Under the pieces are notes generated by a model. That model ran no database searches, was not told where the DNA came from, and worked only from the letters and a program-made list of their open reading frames with translations. A stretch of DNA of 10,456 nt from contig JAPLCL010000139.1 in assembly GCA_026392265.1 (NCBI GenBank), positions 1 to 10,456 of the forward strand, written 5' to 3'. A program made the translations under genes and the position numbers. This DNA is from Actinomycetota bacterium. Its GTDB lineage: Bacteria; Actinomycetota; Thermoleophilia; UBA2241. This document shows, in pieces, positions 1 to 6,571 of the stretch; positions within the stretch are counted from its first letter, which is position 1, and the number at the start of each line of letters is the position of its first letter.

Positions 1-1598
1 TGGGCGGGCTCGCGTCCGCCGACGGCCGCGACCGCCCCCGCCCAGAAGCTGCGCCCGACGACCGAGGCGTCGGCGAGCAGCGCCTTGCGATCGGGGGCGA
101 GCAGATCGAGCCGGGCGGCGATGAGCGCACCGATGGAGTCGGGCATGGGTAGCTCGACGCCGGGCCTGAGGGCCACCGTACCGCCGCGGTTGTCCAGCAG
201 GTCGCGATCCTCGAGGAGGCGCACGAGCTCCTCGGCGAACAGCGGGTTGCCGCCGCTGCGCTCAAGCAGCGCCGCCTGAAGGCTGACGGGCAGCGACTTG
301 GCGCCGAGGCGGGCGAGGATGAGCTGCCCCGTCTCGTCGCCGGAGAGGGGACCGAGCGGCACCCGCTGGGCGGCGGCCACGAAGCCGGCGCCGGGGCCGA
401 CGAGCTCGAGCACCTCCTGGCGGCCGGTGGCGAGGAGCAGGAGGGGTACGTCGCCCAGGTTCTGGGCGAGGTCGTCGAGGAAGGCGAGCATGGGATCGTC
501 GGCCCAGTGCAGATCCTCGATGACGAGCACGGTAGGTCCTTGGGCAGCCTGGGTCTCGAGGAAGGCTCGCCAGGCCGCGAAGTTCTCCTCGCGCGAGGCC
601 TGCTCTGCTTCCAGACCGAGCAGTGGGCGCAGGCGGGCGCGCAGCAGATCGCGATCGGGACCCTCGGGCAAGATCGCCTCGAGACGTGCCTCCGTGCGGG
701 CCACCCCGTCGCTCTCGAGGATGCCGGCGTAGGAGCGGACGATCTCCGAGAGGGCCCAAAAGGTGACGTTCGAGCCGAAGGGCAGGCAGCGGCCCTGACG
801 CCAGGTGACGACGGTGGAGTCTTCGTCGAGGCGCCGGGCGAACTCGGCCAGTAGGCGACTCTTGCCGATGCCGGGCTCGCCGACGATGAGGCCGAGTTCG
901 GCATGATTGGCCTCTGTGGCGCGGTGCAGCAGCTCCTCCAACGTGCCGAGTTCTGCCTCACGGCCGAGGAAGCTCGTCGTGAAGCTGCGCAGCTCTGCGC
1001 CGGTACGGGCCAGGGGGGCGGTGGCGATCCACACCTGCAGCGCCTGACTCTTGCCCTTGAGGGCCACGGGATGACAGGCGTCGAAGGCGAAGACGTTCTC
1101 GGTGGCGGCGTGAGTCGCCGCGCCGACGGCGACCGCCATCGGTGGCGCCGCGGCCTGCAGCCGTGCGGCTACGTTGACCGCGTCGCCGGTGAGGAAGCTC
1201 TCGCCGCTCGCCGGATCGACGTCGAGGCGGACAAGAGCCTCGCCAGTGTTCACCCCCACGCGCACCTCGACCGGGTCACCGCCTATGCCCGGCAGGGCGT
1301 CGATCTCGTCGACCAGCCGCAGGCCGGCCCGCACGGCCCGCTCGGGGTCGTCCTCATGGAGGGTGGGGACGCCAAAGACCGCGACCACGGCGTCCCCGAT
1401 GAACTTCTCCACCGTGCCGCCGTAGGACTGCACGGCCTTGCGGGCGACTGAGTAGTAGCGACGCAGGAAGCTATCGACGAGCTCGGCGTCGTGGCGCTCC
1501 GAGAGGGCCGTGAAGCCGACCAGGTCACAGATCAGCGTGGTGACGACGCGGCGTTCCTCGGTGCGACGCCGCACACTGCCAGATGGCGACTCGTCCAC
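1..1598 (-). CDS. Class III adenylate/guanylate cyclase fused to AAA/STAND ATPase (C-terminus beyond window)
   Basis: Predicted soluble signalling protein: a cyclase domain that makes a cyclic nucleotide, followed by a STAND-type NTPase of the kind that usually carries a C-terminal TPR region. 532 residues are visible; the frame is open at position 1. Seen: both metal-binding aspartates (D25 in ICDLVGFTALS, D69 in EKFIGD), K65 at the usual substrate-selecting site, and DAVNVAAR with N142 and R146 as transition-state residues, so the cyclase looks catalytically complete. Lys at that site favours ATP, but this is inference. Then LGR, Walker A GEPGIGKS (240-247) and Walker B VLVIEDLHWADD (from 357). 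The start is GTG 1598, chosen because AGGAGG (1611-1606) sits 7 nt upstream and the conserved domain begins about 15 residues later. A sigma70-like promoter lies just upstream. It is transcribed away from the relic-rich region. Family assignment is firm; the signal it senses is unknown. Confidence 0.94.
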   Translation of the reverse strand, partial: MDESPSGSVRRRTEERRVVTTLICDLVGFTALSERHDAELVDSFLRRYYSVARKAVQSYGGTVEKFIGDAVVAVFGVPTLHEDDPERAVRAGLRLVDEIDALPGIGGDPVEVRVGVNTGEALVRLDVDPASGESFLTGDAVNVAARLQAAAPPMAVAVGAATHAATENVFAFDACHPVALKGKSQALQVWIATAPLARTGAELRSFTTSFLGREAELGTLEELLHRATEANHAELGLIVGEPGIGKSRLLAEFARRLDEDSTVVTWRQGRCLPFGSNVTFWALSEIVRSYAGILESDGVARTEARLEAILPEGPDRDLLRARLRPLLGLEAEQASREENFAAWRAFLETQAAQGPTVLVIEDLHWADDPMLAFLDDLAQNLGDVPLLLLATGRQEVLELVGPGAGFVAAAQRVPLGPLSGDETGQLILARLGAKSLPVSLQAALLERSGGNPLFAEELVRLLEDRDLLDNRGGTVALRPGVELPMPDSIGALIAARLDLLAPDRKALLADASVVGRSFWAGAVAAVGGREPA

Positions 1599-1625
1599 CT
1601 CGGCTCCTCCTGGTGTCTGGCAGAG

Positions 1626-1655
1626 AGTGTACGGCCCCGGTAGGAAGAGTTCCAA
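1626..1655 (-). promoter_or_regulatory. Candidate sigma70-type promoter of the cyclase-ATPase gene
   Basis: On the minus strand TTGGAA (1655-1650) and TACACT (1631-1626) are separated by 18 nt, close to the -35/-10 consensus. Transcription would begin about 20 nt before the AGGAGG of the cyclase gene, giving a short leader. Motif match by eye only. Confidence 0.4.
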
Positions 1656-1720
1656 CGTTACCCGGATCCGCTCACGTCACCCGACGAAGGTCGTCTCAAG
1701 CACAAGCCAACGCCGCTTCC

Positions 1721-1810
1721 GCGCTGTACGTTGTGAACGCCGACGGCACCGGCCTCTCGGCGGTCCCAGGCGTCGACGCCGGGATGGAGCCCGCCTGGCA
1801 GCCGGAGTAG
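1721..1810 (+). pseudogene. C-terminal remnant of a PD40/TolB-like beta-propeller protein
   Basis: The plus-strand frame ending in TAG at 1808-1810 reads ALYVVNADGTGL, then about ten residues, then EPAWQPE. This is the signature of one PD40 (WD40-like) blade: Y-V-x-N-A-D-G-T-G followed by P-A-W-x-P. Such secreted or periplasmic propeller proteins often end shortly after the last PAW. Upstream the frame runs into the antisense of the cyclase start without blade sequence, so only the last 25-30 codons survive. Family recognition is from the motif alone. It could be chance, but the order and spacing of the conserved residues argue against it. Confidence 0.45.
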
Positions 1811-1933
1811 CTTGTGTCGGGCGAGCAGACGGAGCCACGCGGCTCGGCGCGGCCCGCAAGACAGAATCGACCGAACCGACAGATCGCTGTGCGGCTCGGC
1901 CATGTGGAGACCTCGCCGCACAAGTATGAGTAG

Positions 1934-2128
1934 CTACACGCCCCCGCCGGCCCGGGCCTCCCGCCGAGGGTCTCGGCCTCGGGGGGAGGGACGGGCCATC
2001 GTCTGGCCCGCCAGCGCTGCCCTCATCCCGGCGTCGATCCTCTCCGCCCCGTCGGACTGCATGTGTGCGGCGACCTGGCTGTGGATGTCGAGGGCGATGC
2101 CGTTGTCGGCCACATTCACCGCGCTTCT
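1934..2128 (-). pseudogene. C-terminal remnant of a tyrosine recombinase / phage-type integrase
   Basis: The minus-strand frame ending at TAG 1936-1934 contains ALDIHSQVAAHMQ, then SDGAERIDAGMRAAL. It aligns by eye with the end of XerC/phage integrases, where the typical text is TLDTYSHV, then P-x-M-Q, then A-A-E-x-I-D-A-A-L. The catalytic tyrosine position is His here (CAC), so the fragment would be dead even if joined to the rest. No R-H-x-x-R box or core-binding domain is found upstream; the frame stays open to 2542 but its content is not integrase-like. The last 20 residues (RGRDPRREARAG) overlap a short repeat found again at 6572-6599. The location beside a tRNA 3' end fits an integration-element scar. 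Confidence 0.6.
1951..1978. repeat. 28-bp dispersed repeat, copy 1
   Basis: Matches 6572-6599 in 25 of 28 positions without gaps and in the same orientation (shared CCCGGGCCTCC and GGGTCTCGGCC). This copy contains a 6-bp hairpin, GCCGAG-GGT-CTCGGC (1963-1977), flanked by CCTCCC (1957) and GGGAGG (1984). Confidence 0.5.
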
Positions 2129-2301
2129 GCTTACCCACGCTCCCGAGTGTCGACTACTCCTTTCCGCGTTGGGCTCAGGGCAGCGCGAGATGCTCTCGTG
2201 TAAGCGCCTGGCAAACGAACACAGCGGTGACCAATGCCTGCCGGTGGAACTGGCTGGCACGTCCGCCGGCGACTTCACGCTCAGAAACGCACTGATCGGC
2301 A

Positions 2302-2344
2302 CTCCCTGCGGAGGTCGCCGGTTCGAACCTGACGCGGTCCACCA
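2302..2344 (+). pseudogene. tRNA 3'-end remnant (T-arm, acceptor strand and CCA), possible attachment-site scar
   Basis: Seen: variable-loop-like AGGTC (2312-2316), T-arm GCCGG-TTCGAAC-CTGAC (2317-2333) with a single C/A mismatch, acceptor strand GCGGTCC (2334-2340), discriminator A and encoded CCA (2342-2344). A short CTCC/GGAG stem (2302-2313) may be a collapsed anticodon arm. The matching 5' acceptor strand GGACCGC and a D-arm are absent in the preceding 120 bp, so no complete tRNA can fold. A lone tRNA 3' end next to an integrase fragment is what an integrated element's att site leaves. The amino-acid identity cannot be told. Confidence 0.5.
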
Positions 2345-2349
2345 TTGAT

Positions 2350-2419
2350 TTGCAGGGGACTCGTGTTCTGCAAGCCCCTCGAAAGACCTTCGAAACGGCC
2401 GTCTGCAACCATCTTGCAG
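2350..2419. repeat. Cluster of four TTGCAG/CTGCAA hexamers
   Basis: TTGCAG at 2350-2355, CTGCAA at 2368-2373, CTGCAA at 2403-2408 and TTGCAG at 2414-2419 form two facing inverted pairs. The cluster starts 6 bp after the tRNA-like CCA end. It could be recombinase arm-type binding sites, operators or hairpin-forming DNA; the sequence does not decide. Confidence 0.4.
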
Positions 2420-2515
2420 CCCAAATCCGTGCGCTTGGATGGGACGGGCTGGGGCTCGTCGGGACCAGATGGCACAAACGGGATTACTTTCGCGTCGGTC
2501 GGGCAGCGACAAAGG

Positions 2516-2668
2516 ATACGAGACTTCTGACATGAGCGACATTCAGTGGGGGAGGCTGTGATCCGTCAGAGAACCTGCTGCGGCCACCGCAGTCCGGCGT
2601 CGTGAACCGCGAGCATTCTGACGGGCTCGTGACGGACCGGTGAGCACCGACCCGGCGCTGAGTACACC
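2516..2668 (+). repeat. Dispersed structured repeat, copy A (upstream of the LuxR-type gene)
   Basis: The core 2521-2600 aligns without gaps to 8011-8090 (about 62 of 80 identical by hand count). After about 29 extra bases here, similarity resumes at CCGGTGAG near 2637-2668. The copy holds a perfect hairpin, CTGCGG-CCA-CCGCAG, inside a longer 8-bp inverted repeat, CCGTCAGA (2563-2570) / TCTGACGG (2617-2624). An ATG at 2532 opens a 9-codon ORF that stops at TGA 2559-2561. It ends about 130 bp before the next gene. Confidence 0.6.
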
Positions 2669-2815
2669 TGGCGGAGCCGCCGCGCAGTCCGTCGAGTCCG
2701 CCACGAGCAGCTCTCCTGGCACGCGGTCAACGTGCTCGAGCTGGTCATCGCCAGGGCGCTCGCGATCATGAAGGCGCGCGGCTACGACCGTAGGGAGCAT
2801 GGTCACGAACCCTGA
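2633..2815 (+). pseudogene. Coding-like fragment of unknown family overlapping the LuxR-type start
   Basis: An open frame after TGA 2630-2632 runs to TGA 2813-2815, 17 bases into the next gene. Within it, 30 consecutive codons from 2699 to 2788 all end in G or C and encode a helix-like stretch containing LSWHAVNVLELVIARALAI and MKARGYD. The flanking codons lack this bias. No convincing start codon with a ribosome-binding site is present; the internal GTG 2732 would give 27 residues. I do not recognise the family. It is most likely the tail of a degraded gene, less likely a small gene translationally coupled to the regulator. Confidence 0.3.
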
Positions 2816-5132
2816 TGATGCGAGAGCTAGGGTCAAGCCTTTACGACGTGCTGACGCAGCGTCACGCGCAGGGCGCTCCGGCCGTGGGGAGAGCTCCCCG
2901 CTCCGCTGCCCTCCTTCGAAGCTCCGTCCCCCGCGGCCGCACGTCGAGCTGGTCGCGCGCGAAGCGCTCGTGGCGACGCTGCTGAAGTCAACGGAGCCGC
3001 TAGTGCTGGTGTCGGCGCCGGCCGGCTCGGGGAAGACCGTGACGCTTACGCAGTGGCTGCGGGCCGAGAGCCGGCCGGGAGTCTGGCTGCGGCTCGATGG
3101 CAACGACAACGACCCCCTCGTGCTGCTGCGCTGCCTGGCCGTGGCGCTGGACCAGGTGCTCGGCGTCGAACCGGAGATCCTCGAACTGCTGCAGCTGCGC
3201 AGTCCCCCGCTCGTCGAACGCGTCCTGCCCGGGCTCGCGGCGACGGTGGCCGGCGCCCGGCCGTTCGTGCTCGTGATCGACGACGCCCAGCTCGTGCAGA
3301 AGCAGGAGGCCTGGGCCTACCTCGAGCTGGTGCTCGAGAACCTGCCCGAGGGGGCGCAGCTGGTGGTGGCGACGCGCAGCGACCCACCCCTGCCGCTCGG
3401 CAGGCTGAGAGGGCGTGGCGAGCTCCTGGAAGTGCGCTTCGCCGAGCTCGCCTTCGACGACGACGAGGCGCTGGAGCTGCTGCGGCTGCAGGCGGCCGGT
3501 GAGGCCGTCGGCGGCGGCGGCGCGGCGCGCGACACGGTCGCCGCGCTGCTCGCGGCCACCGAGGGCTGGGCGACCGGCCTCTACCTCGCGTCGCAGACGG
3601 CGCGAGGCCGCGCGCCCGACGAGTGGCTGCCCGAGGTGCGCGGCGACCAGCGTGCCATTGCCGGCTACCTCCTCGGCGAGGTGCTCGAGCGTCAGCCCGC
3701 CGAGCTGCAGCGCTTCCTGCTCGAGACGGCGATCCTCGACGAGCTCACGGCGCCGCTCTGCGCGGCCGTGACCGGCCGCGCCGGCGCTGGCGCCGTTCTC
3801 GCCCGCCTCGCGCGCGAGAACCTCTTCGTCAGCGCCCTCGACGACCGCGACGAGCGCTACCGCTACCACCACCTCTTCGCCGACCTGCTCCACAGTCGCC
3901 TCGAGCGCCTCGGACCTGATCGGCTGCCGCAGCTGCACCGCCGCGCGGCCGCCTGGTTCGAGACGCACGGCGAGGCCGTGCCCGCCATCCGTCACTACCT
4001 CGCGGCCGGCGACGTCGCCGCGACCGTCGCTCTCGCCGAAGCCACCGTGGACACGATGCTGAACAACAATCTCGCCGAGAGCGCGCGCCGCCTCGTACGG
4101 CTGTACACGGAGGAGCAACTGCTGACGCACCCCGCGCTCGCCATCACCGCCGGCTGGGTCTACGCAAGCGTGCCCGAGACGCGCGTGGAGGAACTTCGCT
4201 GGTGGCGACTCATGGCGGAGCTGGACTTCGAGGACGGCCCTTCAGCGACCGGAGCGGCATCGCTGCGCTCGTCCTGGCTCATCCTGATGAGTGGCAACGG
4301 TACGCAGGGGCTCGGGCAGATGCTCCGCGCGGCTCAGGAGGCTCTGCGCCTTGAGACCGCGCCGGGCGACTGGCGCGACGTTGCCAAGGACGGCGTAGCC
4401 TGGTGTCAGTATCTCTCGGGGTCGCCGGAACAGGCTGAGCGCATGTGGCGCGAGCTGTCGCGTGGGACGACCTTCGCCGGGATGGCTCTGGCACACGAGT
4501 GGAACGCCGGGACGCCCGCGCAGCTGGCTCTCATCGCCGCCGACGCCGGCCGCTGGGACGAGGCCGGGGAGCTCGTGGCGGAGGCCGAGCGCCTCTGTCC
4601 GCGCATGGGTCTGGACGTGACGATGCACCACAGCATCTTCCTGACCATGCTCCTCGCGCACCTGCGCCTCATGTCCCATCAAGGCGACGCGGGCACGATC
4701 GGATTCGCGCAGGTGATCGACGACTACGTGAAGGACATGGTGAGGAACCCCCCCGGTGACCTGCTCGAGTCCTACGTCCTGCTGGGCGAGGTCACGCTCG
4801 AGCAGGGGGAGCTGGTGGCGGCACGTGGCTGGTGCGATCGCGCCCTGAAGGTACTCGCCGGGTGGCCCGACGCGGGGATGTTCGGGCGCCGGGCGAAGCA
4901 GCTGAACGACGCGCTGGACCGGCGGGTGATGGCAGAGCCCATCACACCCGCCGAGCAGCGCGTCCTCGAGCTCCTGCCGACGCATCTGACCGTCGCTGGC
5001 CTCGCCGACCGCCTCTTCCTTTCACAGGGCACCGTCAAAGCGCACCTGCGCGCAATCTATCGAAAGCTCGAGGCGACCAAGCGCGATGAGGCCGTCGCGC
5101 GGGCGCGCGAGCTGGGCCTCCTCAAGCGCTGA
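2799..5132 (+). CDS. LuxR-family transcriptional regulator with STAND NTPase (MalT-like)
   Basis: A large cytoplasmic signal-responsive activator of 777 residues. Seen: KLRPPRPHVELVARE (41-55), the usual entry of MalT-type proteins; Walker A SAPAGSGKT (72-80); Walker B FVLVIDDAQ (156-164); a winged-helix-like arm with YRYHHLFADLLHSRL; a helical TPR-like middle; and a C-terminal LuxR/GerE helix-turn-helix (about 715-777) with ITPAEQRVLELL and recognition helix SQGTVKAHLRAIYRKL. MalT-like proteins are often 850-900 residues, so the sensor region is short. ATG 2799 is the only plausible start, but its GGGAG lies only 1-2 nt away. The first ~40 codons are poor in G/C third bases and include the rare TTA (residue 15), so the 5' end looks newly recruited. 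Inducer and targets are unknown; adjacent genes are candidates. Confidence 0.93.
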   Translation: MVTNPDDARARVKPLRRADAASRAGRSGRGESSPLRCPPSKLRPPRPHVELVAREALVATLLKSTEPLVLVSAPAGSGKTVTLTQWLRAESRPGVWLRLDGNDNDPLVLLRCLAVALDQVLGVEPEILELLQLRSPPLVERVLPGLAATVAGARPFVLVIDDAQLVQKQEAWAYLELVLENLPEGAQLVVATRSDPPLPLGRLRGRGELLEVRFAELAFDDDEALELLRLQAAGEAVGGGGAARDTVAALLAATEGWATGLYLASQTARGRAPDEWLPEVRGDQRAIAGYLLGEVLERQPAELQRFLLETAILDELTAPLCAAVTGRAGAGAVLARLARENLFVSALDDRDERYRYHHLFADLLHSRLERLGPDRLPQLHRRAAAWFETHGEAVPAIRHYLAAGDVAATVALAEATVDTMLNNNLAESARRLVRLYTEEQLLTHPALAITAGWVYASVPETRVEELRWWRLMAELDFEDGPSATGAASLRSSWLILMSGNGTQGLGQMLRAAQEALRLETAPGDWRDVAKDGVAWCQYLSGSPEQAERMWRELSRGTTFAGMALAHEWNAGTPAQLALIAADAGRWDEAGELVAEAERLCPRMGLDVTMHHSIFLTMLLAHLRLMSHQGDAGTIGFAQVIDDYVKDMVRNPPGDLLESYVLLGEVTLEQGELVAARGWCDRALKVLAGWPDAGMFGRRAKQLNDALDRRVMAEPITPAEQRVLELLPTHLTVAGLADRLFLSQGTVKAHLRAIYRKLEATKRDEAVARARELGLLKR

Positions 5133-5203
5133 AATCACCGCGCGCCGCCCGCCCGAGGATTAATCCGTTTCGGCCGATGTGCGTCGCCCCCGTGCGGCCT
5201 ACG

Positions 5204-5233
5204 CTCCGATCGTTAGCAAGCGGGGATCGGAGG
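5204..5233 (+). promoter_or_regulatory. Hairpin sequestering the Shine-Dalgarno of the next gene
   Basis: CTCCGATC (5204-5211) is perfectly complementary to GATCGGAG (5225-5232) across a 13-nt loop. The right arm contains most of the GGAGG ribosome-binding site (5229-5233) for ATG 5238. In RNA this 8-bp stem would hide the site, which suggests a thermosensor-like or factor-dependent translation switch. The structure is read by eye. Confidence 0.5.
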
Positions 5234-5237
5234 AATC

Positions 5238-5567
5238 ATGAGCGTCACCATTGCACAGAGGCCACACGTCCAGGTGCCTTGGCTGCCGATCATCGTCGTA
5301 CTGGCGATGGCAGCGGCCGCAGCGCTCGTCCTGGTCCTGAGTATCCAGGCATCCACGAGCATACCGGCGGCCACCTCCGCGGCGACTCTCGGCACCGCCG
5401 GCGCGTCGGTGTGGACGGCCGCCGAGCCCAGGAAGAGGCCGCCTGTCGTGCGTGCCATCGTCTCCGGTGAGATGCCGGTTACGGCGCCGGCAGAGACGCC
5501 CGCGCCTCTGCGCAAGTCGATCCACACGCCGTGGCTGGCCGGCGGAGGCGCATCGTCGAGCAGATAG
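5238..5567 (+). CDS. Small single-pass membrane protein, unknown function
   Basis: 109 residues. A short N-terminal cytoplasmic segment precedes one hydrophobic helix (about 15-37, with IIVVLAMAAAAALVLVL). A Ser/Thr/Ala/Pro-rich low-complexity tail follows, with a basic patch EPRKRPP near 63-69 and an AGGGASSSR end. No catalytic motif is visible and I do not recognise the family. ATG 5238 is supported by GGAGG 4 nt upstream, and that site lies in the hairpin described separately. The gene follows the LuxR-type regulator by 105 bp in the same direction with no clear terminator between, so it may be read through from it or be a target. The extracellular tail could anchor or link to the wall; that is a guess. 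Confidence 0.75.
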   Translation: MSVTIAQRPHVQVPWLPIIVVLAMAAAAALVLVLSIQASTSIPAATSAATLGTAGASVWTAAEPRKRPPVVRAIVSGEMPVTAPAETPAPLRKSIHTPWLAGGGASSSR

Positions 5568-5598
5568 GCGGGGTCGGCAGACTCGAGGAGGCAGATGG

Positions 5599-5739
5599 AT
5601 GAAACGCAAGTCCGTTGCGGGGACGCGACGAGCGAGCCCCGCCGCCGCGACCAGCCGGTTCGCGTGCGTTAGGGGGCCGAGCGGTTGCTCGAGGGGTCCG
5701 AGGCCTATGGGCAGGAGGGGCCTATGGCACAGCCGATAG
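5599..5739 (+). CDS. Doubtful 46-codon basic ORF
   Basis: ATG 5599 lies 7 nt after a good AGGAGG (5586-5591) and opens a frame of 46 residues that is rich in Arg and Ser and ends WHSR. Third-position G/C is only moderate and no motif or membrane segment is visible. A second ATG at 5595 after the same site gives only 25 codons. The stretch from 5568 to 5802 also contains the direct repeat GGCCTATGG (5702 and 5719). It may instead be an untranslated leader of the secreted-protein gene. Confidence 0.2.
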   Translation: MKRKSVAGTRRASPAAATSRFACVRGPSGCSRGPRPMGRRGLWHSR

Positions 5740-5802
5740 GAAGCGCTCGTCGCCAGCAGTGCAGCGGGCGCCCCACGTTCGCGTCCCGAAAGGAGCTGCG
5801 CC

Positions 5803-6405
5803 ATGAAGAAGCTACCGCTCGTCGTCGTACTCGTGGCTGCGTGTCTGCTTCTGTTCGCCGCCCCGGCATCAGCCTGGTATGTGCAACCGCAGACGTCCAC
5901 GGCCTACATCACGTCCTTTGTCGGCCCCGGTCAGTGGGTCGAGTGGACCGATCTCAACGATCCCTTCGGCTGGGAGGTGCGCGATTGCCCGATCCCGCAC
6001 GGCTATGACGTGGTCGTCACCAGAGAGTGGAGCGACACGAGGCCGGGCGCGACGCTCATCCCGGCCGAGTACTTCACCACCATGGCGATCCATGGACAAC
6101 GATCGGACGGGTCGTACTTCAGCTTCACGATCACCAAGGCGGCGTGTGGACTCCGCTACTGGAGCCCGGCCTACAGGTTCGGCGATCCCTTCGAATCCTG
6201 GGTGTGGTGGCGTGACTGGTGGGTGCACCTGGGCCCGCTGGGTAAGGGTACCTACAGCGGCACGGTGACGCAGTTCGCGCCGCACGCTTTCCCGACGTGG
6301 ATGGACCAGGACACCGGGGAGATCCAGCCGCTATTCCAGCCGATCATGCTGCAGCCGGCCGACTGCAACTGGGTGCAGGACATCTCGTTCACGGTAGGCG
6401 ACTAG
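5803..6405 (+). CDS. Secreted Trp-rich protein, unknown function
   Basis: 200 residues with a classic Sec signal peptide: MKK, a hydrophobic core VVVLVAACLLLF and a signal-peptidase site APASA|W after residue 24. The mature part has about 13 tryptophans, with a dense patch SWVWWRDWWVHLGPL (132-146), and three cysteines (62, 115, 188). Alternating polar/hydrophobic runs such as YFSFTITK and GTYSGTVTQF suggest a beta-sandwich. No Cys sits at the cleavage site, so it is not a lipoprotein. The start is ATG 5803, with AAGGAG 8 nt upstream. It follows the small membrane protein by 235 bp and may share its transcription; a hairpin lies after its stop. The family is not recognised. Exported carbohydrate- or surface-binding is possible from the aromatic content, but unproven. 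Confidence 0.85.
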   Translation: MKKLPLVVVLVAACLLLFAAPASAWYVQPQTSTAYITSFVGPGQWVEWTDLNDPFGWEVRDCPIPHGYDVVVTREWSDTRPGATLIPAEYFTTMAIHGQRSDGSYFSFTITKAACGLRYWSPAYRFGDPFESWVWWRDWWVHLGPLGKGTYSGTVTQFAPHAFPTWMDQDTGEIQPLFQPIMLQPADCNWVQDISFTVGD

Positions 6406-6412
6406 GTTCCGC

Positions 6413-6459
6413 CTCCGCGCGACAGACCGCGCCCTCACCGAGGGCACACGATAGCGGAG
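6413..6459 (+). terminator. Nested hairpin downstream of the secreted-protein gene
   Basis: Inner stem GCCCTC-ACC-GAGGGC (6431-6445) lies within an outer inverted repeat CTCCGC (6413-6418) / GCGGAG (6454-6459), starting 8 bp after the stop codon. No T-run follows, as is common for actinobacterial terminators. Confidence 0.45.
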
Positions 6460-6571
6460 ACGGGGCGGCGGGCCTCGACGGCATCCCCCTGACCCACAGT
6501 CCCCCAGCGTCATGTTCGACCATGTGATGGACCCGAGTGTACTGGCGAGAGTCGTGGCGCCCGGACCGCGT

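Larger units (their letters stand above)
1599..2798. other. 1.2-kb region without an intact gene, filled with gene and element relics
   Basis: Between the cyclase start and the LuxR-type regulator no reading frame combines a start signal, coding-like codon use and a full domain. It holds in order: a promoter, a PD40 protein tail, a tyrosine-recombinase tail (minus), a tRNA 3' end, a TTGCAG repeat cluster, a dispersed repeat copy and a coding-like fragment; these are listed separately. Nothing recognisable was seen at 1811-1933 or 2130-2290. The several overlapping open frames here are short shadows. Confidence 0.7.

Noticed and set aside
903..1451. 182-codon plus-strand frame over the cyclase domain
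   Set aside because: The minus strand carries all cyclase catalytic residues, so this is its antisense shadow.
2275..2344. A complete functional tRNA gene
   Set aside because: No 5' acceptor strand, D-arm or regular anticodon arm can be paired with the clear 3' end.
3000..4130. 376-codon open frame antisense to the LuxR-type gene
   Set aside because: The plus strand here encodes clear Walker motifs and strong codon bias; the antisense product is a Gln/Glu/Arg-rich shadow typical of GC-rich DNA.
4242..4985. 247-codon antisense frame in the 3' half of the LuxR-type gene
   Set aside because: No start signal or domain; mirror of the coding frame.
5601..5670. Possible riboswitch ahead of the secreted-protein gene (AACGCA at 5603 pairs with TGCGTT at 5665, with a CGCAA/TTGCG hairpin between)
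   Set aside because: It does not fit the conserved cores of c-di-GMP or c-di-AMP riboswitches that I compared by memory; pairing alone is weak evidence in GC-rich DNA.
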